This document shows positions 1 to 8,122 of a DNA stretch of 64,000 nt, piece by piece. The stretch lies in the NCBI GenBank assembly GCA_030433355.1, contig JAUIMG010000015.1, positions 1-64,000 on the forward strand. The letters are read 5' to 3'. The translations under genes were made by a program, and so were the position numbers. The notes under the pieces were generated by a model. That model had not been told where the DNA came from. It worked only from the letters and a program-made list of their open reading frames with translations, and did not search any database. The number at the start of each line of letters is the position of its first letter. Positions within the stretch are counted from its first letter, which is position 1. This DNA comes from Bacteroidia bacterium. Lineage in GTDB: Bacteria > Bacteroidota > Bacteroidia > Flavobacteriales_E > Vicingaceae.

Positions 1-880
1 TAAAACCAATCAGATTGCCATTTTCATCTTTCTTCTCTAAGCCGGCATTGCCATCACTACTAAATGTCATTTGATCAATGGATGCTCCTTTTTCCATACC
101 ATAGGCCACAGATTTATGTGGTTTGGTATATTGGGAAGCTCCTGTAGTAATGTCTATCATTCCGCCCATTTTCGCAAAAAGAATTGCTTGTTCAAAAAGT
201 TCTTCTGTTCTACCTAAATGCGTTGGCGATATATTCTCTATAGGAAAATGATAGTCTTTTATTATTCTAAAAAGAATATCTAAACGCTCTGGATGATTGC
301 CGAGGTGAAGATGCAGTATTCCTTTCTTTTCTCCAATCATACCACCAACTTTTACTTGTCTTAGTAATCGCAATAATTCAATTTCGGTAGGATAGGAGGA
401 ACGTATGTCTGAAATGGCAATTTTGCAACCGAGTACTTTGTCGATAAAAATCATGTCTTCCTGCACAGATTCCATAATGTGCATCGGTTCTAAACCGTAA
501 TAACCAGTAAACATATAACAAGACATTCCTTCGGTGTCTAAGGCCTTAACTTTAGCATACAAGCTTTTTATACTTCTTGTGGATCCATCCGTACCCAAAA
601 GACCAACCGCTGTTGTCGTTCCTGTAGCTATAAACTCTGTCATTTTTAATTCAGGAGTCATGGAAGAGAACCCATGTTTACCTCCTGCACCAGTAACATG
701 AACATGTTGGTCTATGAAACCAGGTAAAACTTTCTTTCCTGCTGCATCCCATTTTTGTAGTCCTTGGATATTGACTTCTATTTTTTTGTTGATGGATAAA
801 ATTTTTCCTCCTCCAACAAGGATGTCATTAATTCCTTGGTCTTCAGGAGCGTAGATATGGGCGTTTTTGATTAATAACAT
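1..880 (-). CDS. iadA: Isoaspartyl dipeptidase (metallo amidohydrolase), C-terminus off the left edge
   Basis: The reading frame runs from an ATG at 880 through the window edge, giving 293 codons of a family usually about 390 residues long, so the C-terminal quarter is missing. It starts MLLIKNAHIYAPED and has the amidohydrolase metal motif GFIDQHVHV near residue 56, then VGLLGTDG, KIAISDIRSSYP, HLHLGNH and SPTHLGR, all matching IadA-type enzymes. The family hydrolyses beta-aspartyl (isoAsp-X) dipeptides from damaged protein with a binuclear zinc centre. The start lies 2 bases after the stop of the DcuC-type transporter, so the two are translationally coupled. Inference: isoAsp dipeptides are split and the aspartate or its C4-acid product is exchanged by the transporter. 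The family assignment is confident; the substrate is inferred. Confidence 0.88.
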   Translation of the reverse strand, partial: MLLIKNAHIYAPEDQGINDILVGGGKILSINKKIEVNIQGLQKWDAAGKKVLPGFIDQHVHVTGAGGKHGFSSMTPELKMTEFIATGTTTAVGLLGTDGSTRSIKSLYAKVKALDTEGMSCYMFTGYYGLEPMHIMESVQEDMIFIDKVLGCKIAISDIRSSYPTEIELLRLLRQVKVGGMIGEKKGILHLHLGNHPERLDILFRIIKDYHFPIENISPTHLGRTEELFEQAILFAKMGGMIDITTGASQYTKPHKSVAYGMEKGASIDQMTFSSDGNAGLEKKDENGNLIGF

Positions 881-882
881 AT

Positions 883-2247
883 TCAAATCATTGGATAAAT
901 TAGTAGGAATATTAGAGCAACTACTAATGGGATTAAATTTCTTTTTACTATATCTAAAGGACTTACTCCTGCAATTTCTGATGTTGCAATAATAACACCT
1001 GCTACAGGAGAAACAGTTCGTCCCATAGAAGCGGCTAAGTTCATGGGTAAGATCATGGAGGTTGTTTTAATTCCAAATTTTAATGCAATTTTTGGCACCA
1101 AAGGAGCAAAAGCAAAGAATGCAGCATTTCCGCTGCCCATTAGCATGGAAGCTAGGAATATCATAACTACCATCACTATGCTAATTCCAATTGCTCCTAA
1201 ACCGATATTTTGAGAAGAACTAATGAGCCCCTCAATAAATCCTAAAGAAATGAGACCCTTGGCAAATATGTCAGCAGCTATAATAAGTGTGACCACTGTT
1301 TTAAAGATATTTCCCATTCCATTCCAAAAGGTGCTTAAAGAACCTAATACTTCTTTGATATTTTTCTTGCGAATAAACTCAAAGAGGAGCGCAATAAATA
1401 AGCTAATAAACATGGCCGTAGTTGTATCTAGGGTGATTGGAATTGGGGTGAGCTGGAATATCTCAGAAAATACAATTAGAAGCAGTAAGGGTAAAATTGG
1501 AATAATAGCATAATAGGATGGCGCTATGGTTCTTTCTTCTTTGGAATGTTCTTTTATTTCTACTGCTTTAATATCTTTTTTATCGTAATAGCGGTTCACA
1601 AAGTAGTAAGTTATCATTAAGACTATGCATAATGGAAAAACTACAGCTAGTTGGTCTTTTAGGAAATAGGAAATGGAATCAACTCCTGCGATACTTACGG
1701 CACTTGCAGTAATTGCAGAAGCCGGCCCAATACCAAAAGCAGTGCAAGCGGTGATTACAGATACTGCTGATATTCTGCTAACTCCTAATCGGATTAGTAT
1801 TGGGAAAATGGAAGCCATTAAAAGCAGACTTAAACCTGCAGCTGAAGGAATACAAACAAATAATAGTTGCCCTATTGGTAATACTGCGATTGTCGCAACA
1901 TAAGGGTATTTTTTAAGAAGAGATAGAGGTTTCATGGCAATACGAACTAGGGCATCTGAAGCACCAATTTTATCGATATAGGCAACAAAACCTCCAATAG
2001 CCATGATCATTAAGCCAACTCCCGCATTGGTTTTTGCAAAAGACTCTTTAATTAAACGGAATAAATCAAACCCAGACCAAGCTGTACTATCTTTAAGCAC
2101 TGGCATTTTAAAGTCTAGAAACAGAGAAATGATAAGCATTAGAAGGCCTGCTATTAATAATACCGCATGTGGATAATACTTCTTAAGTAGAAGTCTTGCT
2201 ACAACAACGATAAAAACAAGAGATATGACTGGGCCTAAAAAGCTCAT
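883..2247 (-). CDS. dcuC: DcuC-family C4-dicarboxylate transporter
   Basis: This is a 454-residue polytopic membrane protein with about 12 hydrophobic segments, the usual length for DcuC carriers. The C-terminal half carries the family signature around MGSGNAAFFAFAPLVP, followed by MNLAASMGRTVSPVAGV. The family moves fumarate, succinate, malate or aspartate across the inner membrane, often by exchange or efflux. The gene starts at an ATG 6 bases after the preceding lipoprotein gene and runs directly into iadA, so the three form one transcript. The pairing with isoaspartyl dipeptidase suggests transport of aspartate-derived C4 acids, but neither direction nor substrate can be read from sequence. 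Confidence 0.85.
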   Translation of the reverse strand: MSFLGPVISLVFIVVVARLLLKKYYPHAVLLIAGLLMLIISLFLDFKMPVLKDSTAWSGFDLFRLIKESFAKTNAGVGLMIMAIGGFVAYIDKIGASDALVRIAMKPLSLLKKYPYVATIAVLPIGQLLFVCIPSAAGLSLLLMASIFPILIRLGVSRISAVSVITACTAFGIGPASAITASAVSIAGVDSISYFLKDQLAVVFPLCIVLMITYYFVNRYYDKKDIKAVEIKEHSKEERTIAPSYYAIIPILPLLLLIVFSEIFQLTPIPITLDTTTAMFISLFIALLFEFIRKKNIKEVLGSLSTFWNGMGNIFKTVVTLIIAADIFAKGLISLGFIEGLISSSQNIGLGAIGISIVMVVMIFLASMLMGSGNAAFFAFAPLVPKIALKFGIKTTSMILPMNLAASMGRTVSPVAGVIIATSEIAGVSPLDIVKRNLIPLVVALIFLLIYPMI

Positions 2248-2253
2248 ACCTGT

Positions 2254-3186
2254 TTAAAAAGGAGTTCCATCAACTTTGGTGCCCGGTGAAAACAACAGTG
2301 GGGTACTGGTACTGTGCTGTTCAAAATCTCCTGTGATATCAGGATTTCGAGTGTAGGATTCGTTGGGGTTATTAGATAGGGCATCTGAATTAAAAATTAG
2401 AGCCCAATTTCCACTTGGATCTTTTACACCAATCACTTCACCCGAATTATTGAAGTTTAATCCTGATACTGCATTTAGAACCGCAGCTCCTCCAAAGGTT
2501 CCTGTAGGTGTACCACCTCCAAAAACTACTAAAGCTCCGTTTCCAGGAATTATTGAGCCGGAAGGAAAAGTATATTGATTCGTTCCTGTAGTTGTGTCAT
2601 CCCAAATTTCATAACCTCCCATATCAAAATCTCTAGAACTAGGGTTGTAAAATTCAATAAAGGAATCATCGTCTTGGCCATAGACACCATCTCCGTTGGC
2701 ATCTCCATCTAAACCAGAGTTAGAGGGGTCGTAGCAAATTTCATTAATAATAAATTGAGCTATTGCAGCTACATCATTATCTTCAATAGTGATTGAAAGA
2801 GGGGAAGTAATGGCAATTTCTGCTCCTTTCGCATTTAAAATAGAAATCTCAATGCTTTCATTTCCTTCCTGCAAGGTATCTTCGATGGCAGAAATTACTA
2901 CGCTAGCAGATAAATCTCCTGCAGGAATGCTTATAGTTTTAGAGCTAATGGTATAATCTATAGTTTTCGTTGCATCACCTTGGATAAACAAATCGACCGT
3001 TACAGTTTGTTCCGATGCTCTATTTAAGGAGGCAATTACGGTAGTTGTTCCATTCGCCTCAGAAATAACCCTTTGTCCGCTAGAGAGTGTTAGCGAATAC
3101 GTTGGTTCCACATCATCGGTTTCACAGCTGTTAAAAAATAAAATTAATGCTGAAAACAAGGAAGCTAATAGTATTTTCTTATTCAT
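2254..3186 (-). CDS. Surface lipoprotein with Calx-beta and lamin-tail domains
   Basis: A 310-residue predicted lipoprotein. The signal peptide ends in the lipobox FFNSC with Cys about residue 20. Residues about 28-138 form a Calx-beta-like domain (ending ITIEDND), and residues about 143-305 form a lamin-tail domain (LTD) opening FIINEICYDPSN and containing the acidic stretch GDANGDGVYGQDDDSF, a plausible calcium site. The LTD is roughly 70 percent identical by eye to that of the next gene at 3257-4072, but here it is lipid-anchored and lacks a T9SS sorting domain. LTDs occur in secreted nucleases and adhesion proteins; no catalytic domain is visible. It is separated from the upstream gene by a strong hairpin and followed closely by dcuC. 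Confidence 0.8.
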   Translation of the reverse strand: MNKKILLASLFSALILFFNSCETDDVEPTYSLTLSSGQRVISEANGTTTVIASLNRASEQTVTVDLFIQGDATKTIDYTISSKTISIPAGDLSASVVISAIEDTLQEGNESIEISILNAKGAEIAITSPLSITIEDNDVAAIAQFIINEICYDPSNSGLDGDANGDGVYGQDDDSFIEFYNPSSRDFDMGGYEIWDDTTTGTNQYTFPSGSIIPGNGALVVFGGGTPTGTFGGAAVLNAVSGLNFNNSGEVIGVKDPSGNWALIFNSDALSNNPNESYTRNPDITGDFEQHSTSTPLLFSPGTKVDGTPF

Positions 3187-3205
3187 CTATTCTTTATTGA
3201 AGGTT

Positions 3206-3248
3206 AAAAGAATCCAATAGTTATTAGAAATAGCTATTGGATTCTTTT
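3206..3248 (-). terminator. Perfect 15-bp hairpin between the two LTD genes
   Basis: AAAAGAATCCAATAG at 3206-3220 is perfectly complementary to 3234-3248 around a 13-base loop, and a T-run follows in the minus direction. It lies just after the stop of the T9SS LTD gene and before the start of the lipoprotein LTD gene. It would end most transcripts after the first gene and let some read through, making expression of the downstream transporter and peptidase lower than that of the surface protein. Confidence 0.75.
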
Positions 3249-3256
3249 ATAATTTA

Positions 3257-4072
3257 TTATTCTTTAATAAATCGAATTGTATTGATAGTTTCGTTACTTC
3301 TAACTCTTAAAAAGTAAACTCCATCAGCAAAATTAGAAACATCAATTGCTTCTTTAATATTTCTCAACTCCATTATTTTAGCTCCATTGATATTGAAAAT
3401 CTCAACAAAATCAATCTTTGCAGTAGTTTGAATAGTTAATTGATTTTTTACTGGATTTGGGAATAAGTTTATTCCAAGAGAATTATCGTATTCCGTCAAT
3501 GAAGTAGAATTATTGAATGCTGTTCCATCCGTTCTAGTACCAGGAGAGAATAAAACTGCAGTAGTATCTCCATGCTGAACGAAACCACCCGTTACATCTG
3601 GCGCTCTAGTGTAAGATTCATTTGGATTATTAGATAATGCATCTGAATCAAAGATAAGTGCCCAAGCACCACTTGTGTCTTTAACTCCAATTACTTCACC
3701 CGAATTGTTGAAATTAAATCCGTTTAACGCATTTAAAACTAATGCAGAGCCAAATGTACCTGTTGGTGTTCCTCCACCAAATACTAATACTACCTCTTGT
3801 GCAGGAATACTAGTATTAGCAGGGAAGGTGTATTGAACTGTTCCTGCAGTAGTATCATCCCAAATCTCGTAGCCGCTAATGTCGAATGGACTGCTGCTGC
3901 TGTTGTATATTTCTATAAAAGAATCGTCATCTTGACTATAAATACTATCTCTATTGGCATCGCCTTCTAAGGCAGTGTTTGAAGGGTCGTACAATACCTC
4001 GTTAATAATGAGTTGTCCGTACATGATAGATGTACAAAAAAGTAAAGATGTTAAAATGTAAATTTTCTTCAT
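3257..4072 (-). CDS. Secreted lamin-tail-domain protein with T9SS sorting domain
   Basis: 271 residues with a signal peptide (to about residue 19, before QLIINEVLY), one lamin-tail domain at about 20-185, and a type A T9SS C-terminal domain beginning near NLFPNPVKNQL and ending FIKE. The product should be exported through the outer membrane and attached to the surface or released. Its LTD is a close paralogue of the one in the following lipoprotein gene. It is the first gene of the leftward unit; an operator pair and a -7-like element lie just upstream at 4098-4160. The function is unknown; the family suggests structural, adhesive or substrate-binding work. Confidence 0.82.
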   Translation of the reverse strand: MKKIYILTSLLFCTSIMYGQLIINEVLYDPSNTALEGDANRDSIYSQDDDSFIEIYNSSSSPFDISGYEIWDDTTAGTVQYTFPANTSIPAQEVVLVFGGGTPTGTFGSALVLNALNGFNFNNSGEVIGVKDTSGAWALIFDSDALSNNPNESYTRAPDVTGGFVQHGDTTAVLFSPGTRTDGTAFNNSTSLTEYDNSLGINLFPNPVKNQLTIQTTAKIDFVEIFNINGAKIMELRNIKEAIDVSNFADGVYFLRVRSNETINTIRFIKE

Positions 4073-4097
4073 AATGATTGAATTTTAAGTGTTTCTC

Positions 4098-4105
4098 CAA
4101 ATTAA
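4098..4105 (-). promoter_or_regulatory. Candidate -7 element of the LTD/dcuC/iadA unit
   Basis: On the minus strand 4105-4098 reads TTAATTTG, one mismatch from the Bacteroidetes -7 consensus TAnnTTTG. It begins exactly 23 bases after the proximal operator copy (4129-4137), the same distance as at the rightward promoter at 5702. The start codon at 4072 is 25 bases further on. Confidence 0.55.
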
Positions 4106-4128
4106 GCCTAATAAGCCCTAAATTTAGC

Positions 4129-4160
4129 ATACCAATTATTTTTAATTTAAAATACCAATT
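4129..4160. promoter_or_regulatory. MocR-type operator pair, left
   Basis: Two perfect direct copies of ATACCAATT lie at 4129-4137 and 4152-4160, offset by 23 bases. They sit between the regulator gene and the divergent LTD gene. On the minus strand they read AATTGGTAT twice, upstream of the LTD promoter. The core ATACCA is the known recognition core of the MocR regulator GabR. The right copy overlaps the apparent TTG start of the regulator gene, which suggests autoregulation. The identical 9-mer recurs, inverted, downstream of the regulator. Confidence 0.75.
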
Positions 4161-5647
4161 TGAATTCAATTATTTCATCTCGTATACAACAAGCTTATAC
4201 GAAACGACTGCTACAAAAGAATAAAAAGGAGAAGCGTATATATTTTGTTCTATACTTGGTTTTAAAGGATATTATAAGTGATTTAGATATTCCTGAAAAT
4301 TTAAATTTGCCTCCGACTAGAAAACTAGCAGAGGTGTTAGAGGTTTCTAGAAGTACCGTTTTAAAGGCATATGAGCTCTTAACTCTAGAAGGTTACATTT
4401 CATCTTTAGCAGGTTCTGGGTATATTGTTAAGTTTCAAGGAAAGAGTTCTACTTCATTAAACTTAATCAAGGAAAATCGATATCCTAAAATCTCTGATCT
4501 TGGGAAGTCTTTTTTAAATAATGTGAATCTTATAAATTCAACCAACGATAAAAGTGTTGCTTTTAGACCAGGTTTGCCGCCTTTAGATGTTTTTCCGGTA
4601 AATCAGTGGAAGAATTTGACAAACCTTTATTGGAGACATATTAAATCTTCTTCCTTAATTTATTCCTCTACTTCAGGATTAGACAATTTAAAAAAGACCA
4701 TTGCAAATTATTTGAATTTATGCAGGGGAGTGAAGTGTGATAGTAAACAAATAATTATTGTTTCAGGGTCCTTGCAATCTCTTTATTTGGTGGGTAGCGT
4801 GCTACTAAATGAAAAGGATCGCGTGGTGATGGAGAATCCAACATTTCCCAATGTTATTTCTGTATTTAAAAGTTTAAAGGCAGATATGGAAGGAGTAGAA
4901 GTGGATGAAAATGGAATTGTTATAGAAAAAGTGATAAGTAAACGTGCCAAATTAATTCACCTTACTCCTTCGGGGCACTATCCAAGCGGAGTTAAAATGA
5001 GTATGCAAAGAAGAAAGGAGGTTTTGAATTGGGCAAATAAAAACAAGTCTTATATCATAGAAAACGACTTTGAGCATGAAATTAGTAATTATAAAGACGC
5101 TATGCCTTCCTTATTTTCATTGGACAAAGAATCTCGCACCATTTATATGGGAACTTTTAATCGTTTATTACATCCTTCCATTAGGTTGGGATACATGGTG
5201 GTTCCAATTCAGTTAAAACCATCTATCGAGGCCTTGATGAAACATTCTCATCGCTTTGTTCCTCCGTCTATACAGATAGTTTTGAATCAATTCATTGATA
5301 AGAAGAATATCTATACTCACATTAAAAATGTAAATAATATTGCCCATCAAAGAAAAAAAGTTTTTATCGAATTTTTTGAAACTAACTTTTCCGACTCGCT
5401 TACTTTAATAAATAAAGAGAGCAATAGTTTGCATTTATTAGCAGAATTTAAGGAAGGAAAAGAAAGGGAGGAGATATTAAAAAGTTTTGCAAAAAAAAAC
5501 ATCATAGTTCACGCATACAGTAAGTGTTTTATTGGCAATAAGAAAAAAGAGGGTTTTATAATAGGATATTCCTCTATAAATGAAACCGCTATGAAAAGAA
5601 AACTACTTCAAATGGCTGATATTTATAAGGAGGAACAGTTAAATTGA
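4160..5647 (+). CDS. MocR/GntR-type regulator with aminotransferase-like domain, PLP lysine replaced
   Basis: 495 residues: a GntR-type winged helix at about 25-92 (NLPPTRKLAEVLEVSRSTV) fused to a fold-type I aminotransferase-like domain at about 115-490 (LTPSGHYPSGV, ENDFEHEI), the layout of MocR regulators such as GabR and PdxR. At the position of the PLP-binding lysine in the usual GTFSK motif, this protein has GTFNR with Arg335, so covalent PLP binding is predicted to be lost. No in-frame ATG occurs near the N-terminus; TTG at 4160 is the best start but overlaps an operator copy, so the start is uncertain. Flanking operator pairs suggest it controls both neighbouring units and itself. Confidence 0.85.
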   Translation: MNSIISSRIQQAYTKRLLQKNKKEKRIYFVLYLVLKDIISDLDIPENLNLPPTRKLAEVLEVSRSTVLKAYELLTLEGYISSLAGSGYIVKFQGKSSTSLNLIKENRYPKISDLGKSFLNNVNLINSTNDKSVAFRPGLPPLDVFPVNQWKNLTNLYWRHIKSSSLIYSSTSGLDNLKKTIANYLNLCRGVKCDSKQIIIVSGSLQSLYLVGSVLLNEKDRVVMENPTFPNVISVFKSLKADMEGVEVDENGIVIEKVISKRAKLIHLTPSGHYPSGVKMSMQRRKEVLNWANKNKSYIIENDFEHEISNYKDAMPSLFSLDKESRTIYMGTFNRLLHPSIRLGYMVVPIQLKPSIEALMKHSHRFVPPSIQIVLNQFIDKKNIYTHIKNVNNIAHQRKKVFIEFFETNFSDSLTLINKESNSLHLLAEFKEGKEREEILKSFAKKNIIVHAYSKCFIGNKKKEGFIIGYSSINETAMKRKLLQMADIYKEEQLN

Positions 5648-5678
5648 ATTGGTATGTTAAATAGTATACTTTTGGTAT
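5647..5678. promoter_or_regulatory. MocR-type operator pair, right
   Basis: AATTGGTAT at 5647-5655 is the exact reverse complement of the left operator. TTTGGTAT at 5671-5678 is the second copy, and the GGTAT cores are 23 bases apart as in the left pair. The first copy overlaps the regulator's stop codon. Both pairs have the same orientation relative to the gene they precede (LTD gene to the left, hydrolase gene to the right). Confidence 0.75.
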
Positions 5679-5701
5679 GCCATCTAAAAGGGAATAAGAG
5701 A

Positions 5702-5709
5702 TTAATTTA
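5702..5709 (+). promoter_or_regulatory. Candidate -7 element of the hydrolase/DASS unit
   Basis: TTAATTTA starts exactly 23 bases after the proximal operator copy, matching the left promoter geometry (TTAATTTG). It would place the transcript start around 5716, which favours the second ATG (5727) as the hydrolase start. Confidence 0.5.
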
Positions 5710-5726
5710 TAGCAAACTCTATGCAG

Positions 5727-6659
5727 ATGAAAAATAATACTTGGCTTTTTTATACTTTACTTTTAAGTTCATTCATACTGTTGTTTAGTGCTTGTGATGA
5801 TAATGACACTATTCCAGAAGATAAAACCACTGGTGGAAATTTAAAAGGCACGGGCTCATTTGTTTATACTGATTTTGATCCATTAGCAAATAAACCAACA
5901 AAAGTATTTTATCATATTCCTTCTTCTTCTAATCAAAATACACCAATAGTTTTTGTTTTTCACGGGGCCAACAGAGATGCCCAAGAAAGCAGAGATGCAT
6001 TAATAGCAAATGCGGATCAAAATAATATAATTATTGTAGTACCTGAGTTCTCAGAAATAAACTTCCCAGGTGGAGATGGATATAATCTTGGTAATGTATT
6101 TGTAGATGGAGATAATCCAAGTCCACAAACACTTAATGAAGAAGATCAATGGGCTTTTTCTTTGGTAGAGCCATTATTTGATTATGTGAAATTACTTAGT
6201 TCAAATACTTCGGCTAACTACAGTGTTTTTGGTTTTTCAGCTGGTGGACAATTTGCACATCGCTTTCTATTTTTTAAGCCCAACGCAAGAATAAATAAAG
6301 CAGTTGCATCTTCCTCAGGTTGGTATACCATGCCAGATAATCAAGTAGATTTTCCTTATGGTTTAAAAGAGAGTCCTGTTTTAAATTCTAGCCTAGCTAG
6401 TATTTTCTCAAAACAACTCACTGTTTTAATAGGAGAATTAGATGATGATCCTAATGCTAGTTCTTTAAGAAGAAATTCGCAAGCAGATCTTCAAGGAACC
6501 AATCGGTTAGCAAGAGCTCAATATTTCTATAATGAAAGTATTACTATTGCTAATACCAAGGGTTTAATCTATAATTGGCAGTATGTGTCTCTTCCTAATG
6601 TAAGTCACGATATTAATGCAACAGCTAATTATGCTTTTGATAATATATTTACCAATTAA
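5727..6659 (+). CDS. Lipoprotein alpha/beta hydrolase (esterase or depolymerase-like)
   Basis: About 310 residues. The signal peptide ends in the lipobox LFSAC, and the mature part is an alpha/beta hydrolase: the oxyanion-region strand VFVFHGANRD, the nucleophile elbow FGFSAGGQ with Ser about residue 170, an acidic candidate in IGELDDDP and a late histidine in NVSHDIN. This resembles secreted PHB-depolymerase or feruloyl-esterase-like lipoproteins. An ATG at 5721 is also in frame two codons earlier; 5727 is preferred from the promoter position. It is followed 8 bases later by a DASS transporter and preceded by the right MocR operator pair, so it probably releases a small acid or peptide that is then imported. 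The substrate is unknown. Confidence 0.8.
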   Translation: MKNNTWLFYTLLLSSFILLFSACDDNDTIPEDKTTGGNLKGTGSFVYTDFDPLANKPTKVFYHIPSSSNQNTPIVFVFHGANRDAQESRDALIANADQNNIIIVVPEFSEINFPGGDGYNLGNVFVDGDNPSPQTLNEEDQWAFSLVEPLFDYVKLLSSNTSANYSVFGFSAGGQFAHRFLFFKPNARINKAVASSSGWYTMPDNQVDFPYGLKESPVLNSSLASIFSKQLTVLIGELDDDPNASSLRRNSQADLQGTNRLARAQYFYNESITIANTKGLIYNWQYVSLPNVSHDINATANYAFDNIFTN

Positions 6660-6667
6660 ATAGTAAC

Positions 6668-8122
6668 ATGTTGAGCAGAAAGAATATTGGCTTATTTCTT
6701 GGCCCACTCTTATTTATTCTCATTCACTTTTTCTTTCAAGCAGAAGGATTATCGGAACAAGGAAATGCTGTATTGGCTATTACCTTATGGATAGCCATTT
6801 GGTGGATCACAGAAGCTATTCCTATTGAGGTTACCTCTTTGTTGCCCTTGATTCTTTTTCCAATTTTTGGCGCTTTAGATTTGAAAGAAACCGGCTCTGC
6901 TTATGGACATAAATTTATATTCTTATTTATAGGTGGATTTATTTTAGCCATTGCCATAGAGAAATGGAAATTGCATAAGCGAATTGCCCTGCATATTATT
7001 AGAATTGTAGGAACTAGCCTTATCCATATCATGCTTGGTTTTATGCTGAGTACTGCTTTTTTATCCATGTGGATATCCAATACCGCCACCACAGTAATGA
7101 TGCTTCCCATTGGTATGGCAGTTATCTCCCAAGTAGATGGCGGAAGCATTGCACGCATAGATTCTCAATTTGGAAAAGCTTTGATGCTTGCCATAGCGTA
7201 TAGTGCTTCTATTGGCGGTATGGCTACACTTATTGGAACACCTCCTAATTTAATACTCGCAGGAGTAGTGCAGGAATTGTACGGCATGGAAATTTCCTTT
7301 TTACAATGGTTTAAGTTTGGTTTGCCCATATCTATTTTCTTGCTATTTATTTGTTGGGTCTATCTTGGACGATTTGCCTTTTCTCTTAATGGTCAAAAAC
7401 TCAATGGAGGTAAAGCTATCATTGAAAAACAAATCAAGGAATTGGGTAAAATGGGCCTAGAAGAAAAACTAGTGGCGGCAGTATTTATCCTCACTGCTAC
7501 TGCTTGGATTTGTAGGTCTTTTCTCTTAAAAGATCTAATTTCCGGTATCGATGATACCATCATTGCCTTGATAGCTGCAGTAGTCCTTTTTATTGTGCCT
7601 TCTAGAAAAAGGGGAGAGGCGCTGCTAAATTGGCCAGATGCCGTTAAACTGCCATGGGGTATTTTATTGCTTTTTGGCGGAGGAATAGCCTTAGCGATTG
7701 GTTTTGAAAGCAGCGGATTAGCAGCATGGATAGGTAGTCAAATGAATGGTTTGCAAGGCGCACCAATTTTTATTTTAATTCTAATAATAGTGGCAGCGGT
7801 AAACTTTTTGACCGAGATTACCTCCAATATAGCTACCACAGCAATTTTACTTCCAATTTTAGCTGCATTGGCAGTAATTGTAGATGTACATCCCTTTTTA
7901 TTATTAGCTGCTGCGACCTTAGCGGCCTCTTGCGCATTTATGCTGCCTGTAGCTACAGCACCTAATGCTTTGGTTTTTGGGTCAGGCTATATTAGAATGA
8001 GCGATATGATGAAAGCAGGTATATGGTTAAATATTCTTTCCATCATCCTTTTGTCTCTCATCGTCTATTTCTTTTTGCCCATGATTTGGGATTTTGTTGT
8101 AGCTCCTTACCCTATACTTTAA
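6668..8122 (+). CDS. DASS/SLC13-family Na+-coupled dicarboxylate or anion symporter
   Basis: 484 residues with about 11-12 hydrophobic segments. Both repeats of the family carry the SNT-type substrate motifs: SNTATTVMMLPIG near residue 137 and SNIATTAILLPI near residue 387. Members of this family import succinate, malate, fumarate, citrate or sulfate with sodium. It lies in one unit with the upstream lipoprotein hydrolase under the MocR-type operator. With DcuC on the other arm of the locus this gives two unrelated C4-acid transporters around one regulator. The last bases overlap the convergent gene at 8119. Family confident, substrate inferred. Confidence 0.88.
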   Translation: MLSRKNIGLFLGPLLFILIHFFFQAEGLSEQGNAVLAITLWIAIWWITEAIPIEVTSLLPLILFPIFGALDLKETGSAYGHKFIFLFIGGFILAIAIEKWKLHKRIALHIIRIVGTSLIHIMLGFMLSTAFLSMWISNTATTVMMLPIGMAVISQVDGGSIARIDSQFGKALMLAIAYSASIGGMATLIGTPPNLILAGVVQELYGMEISFLQWFKFGLPISIFLLFICWVYLGRFAFSLNGQKLNGGKAIIEKQIKELGKMGLEEKLVAAVFILTATAWICRSFLLKDLISGIDDTIIALIAAVVLFIVPSRKRGEALLNWPDAVKLPWGILLLFGGGIALAIGFESSGLAAWIGSQMNGLQGAPIFILILIIVAAVNFLTEITSNIATTAILLPILAALAVIVDVHPFLLLAAATLAASCAFMLPVATAPNALVFGSGYIRMSDMMKAGIWLNILSIILLSLIVYFFLPMIWDFVVAPYPIL

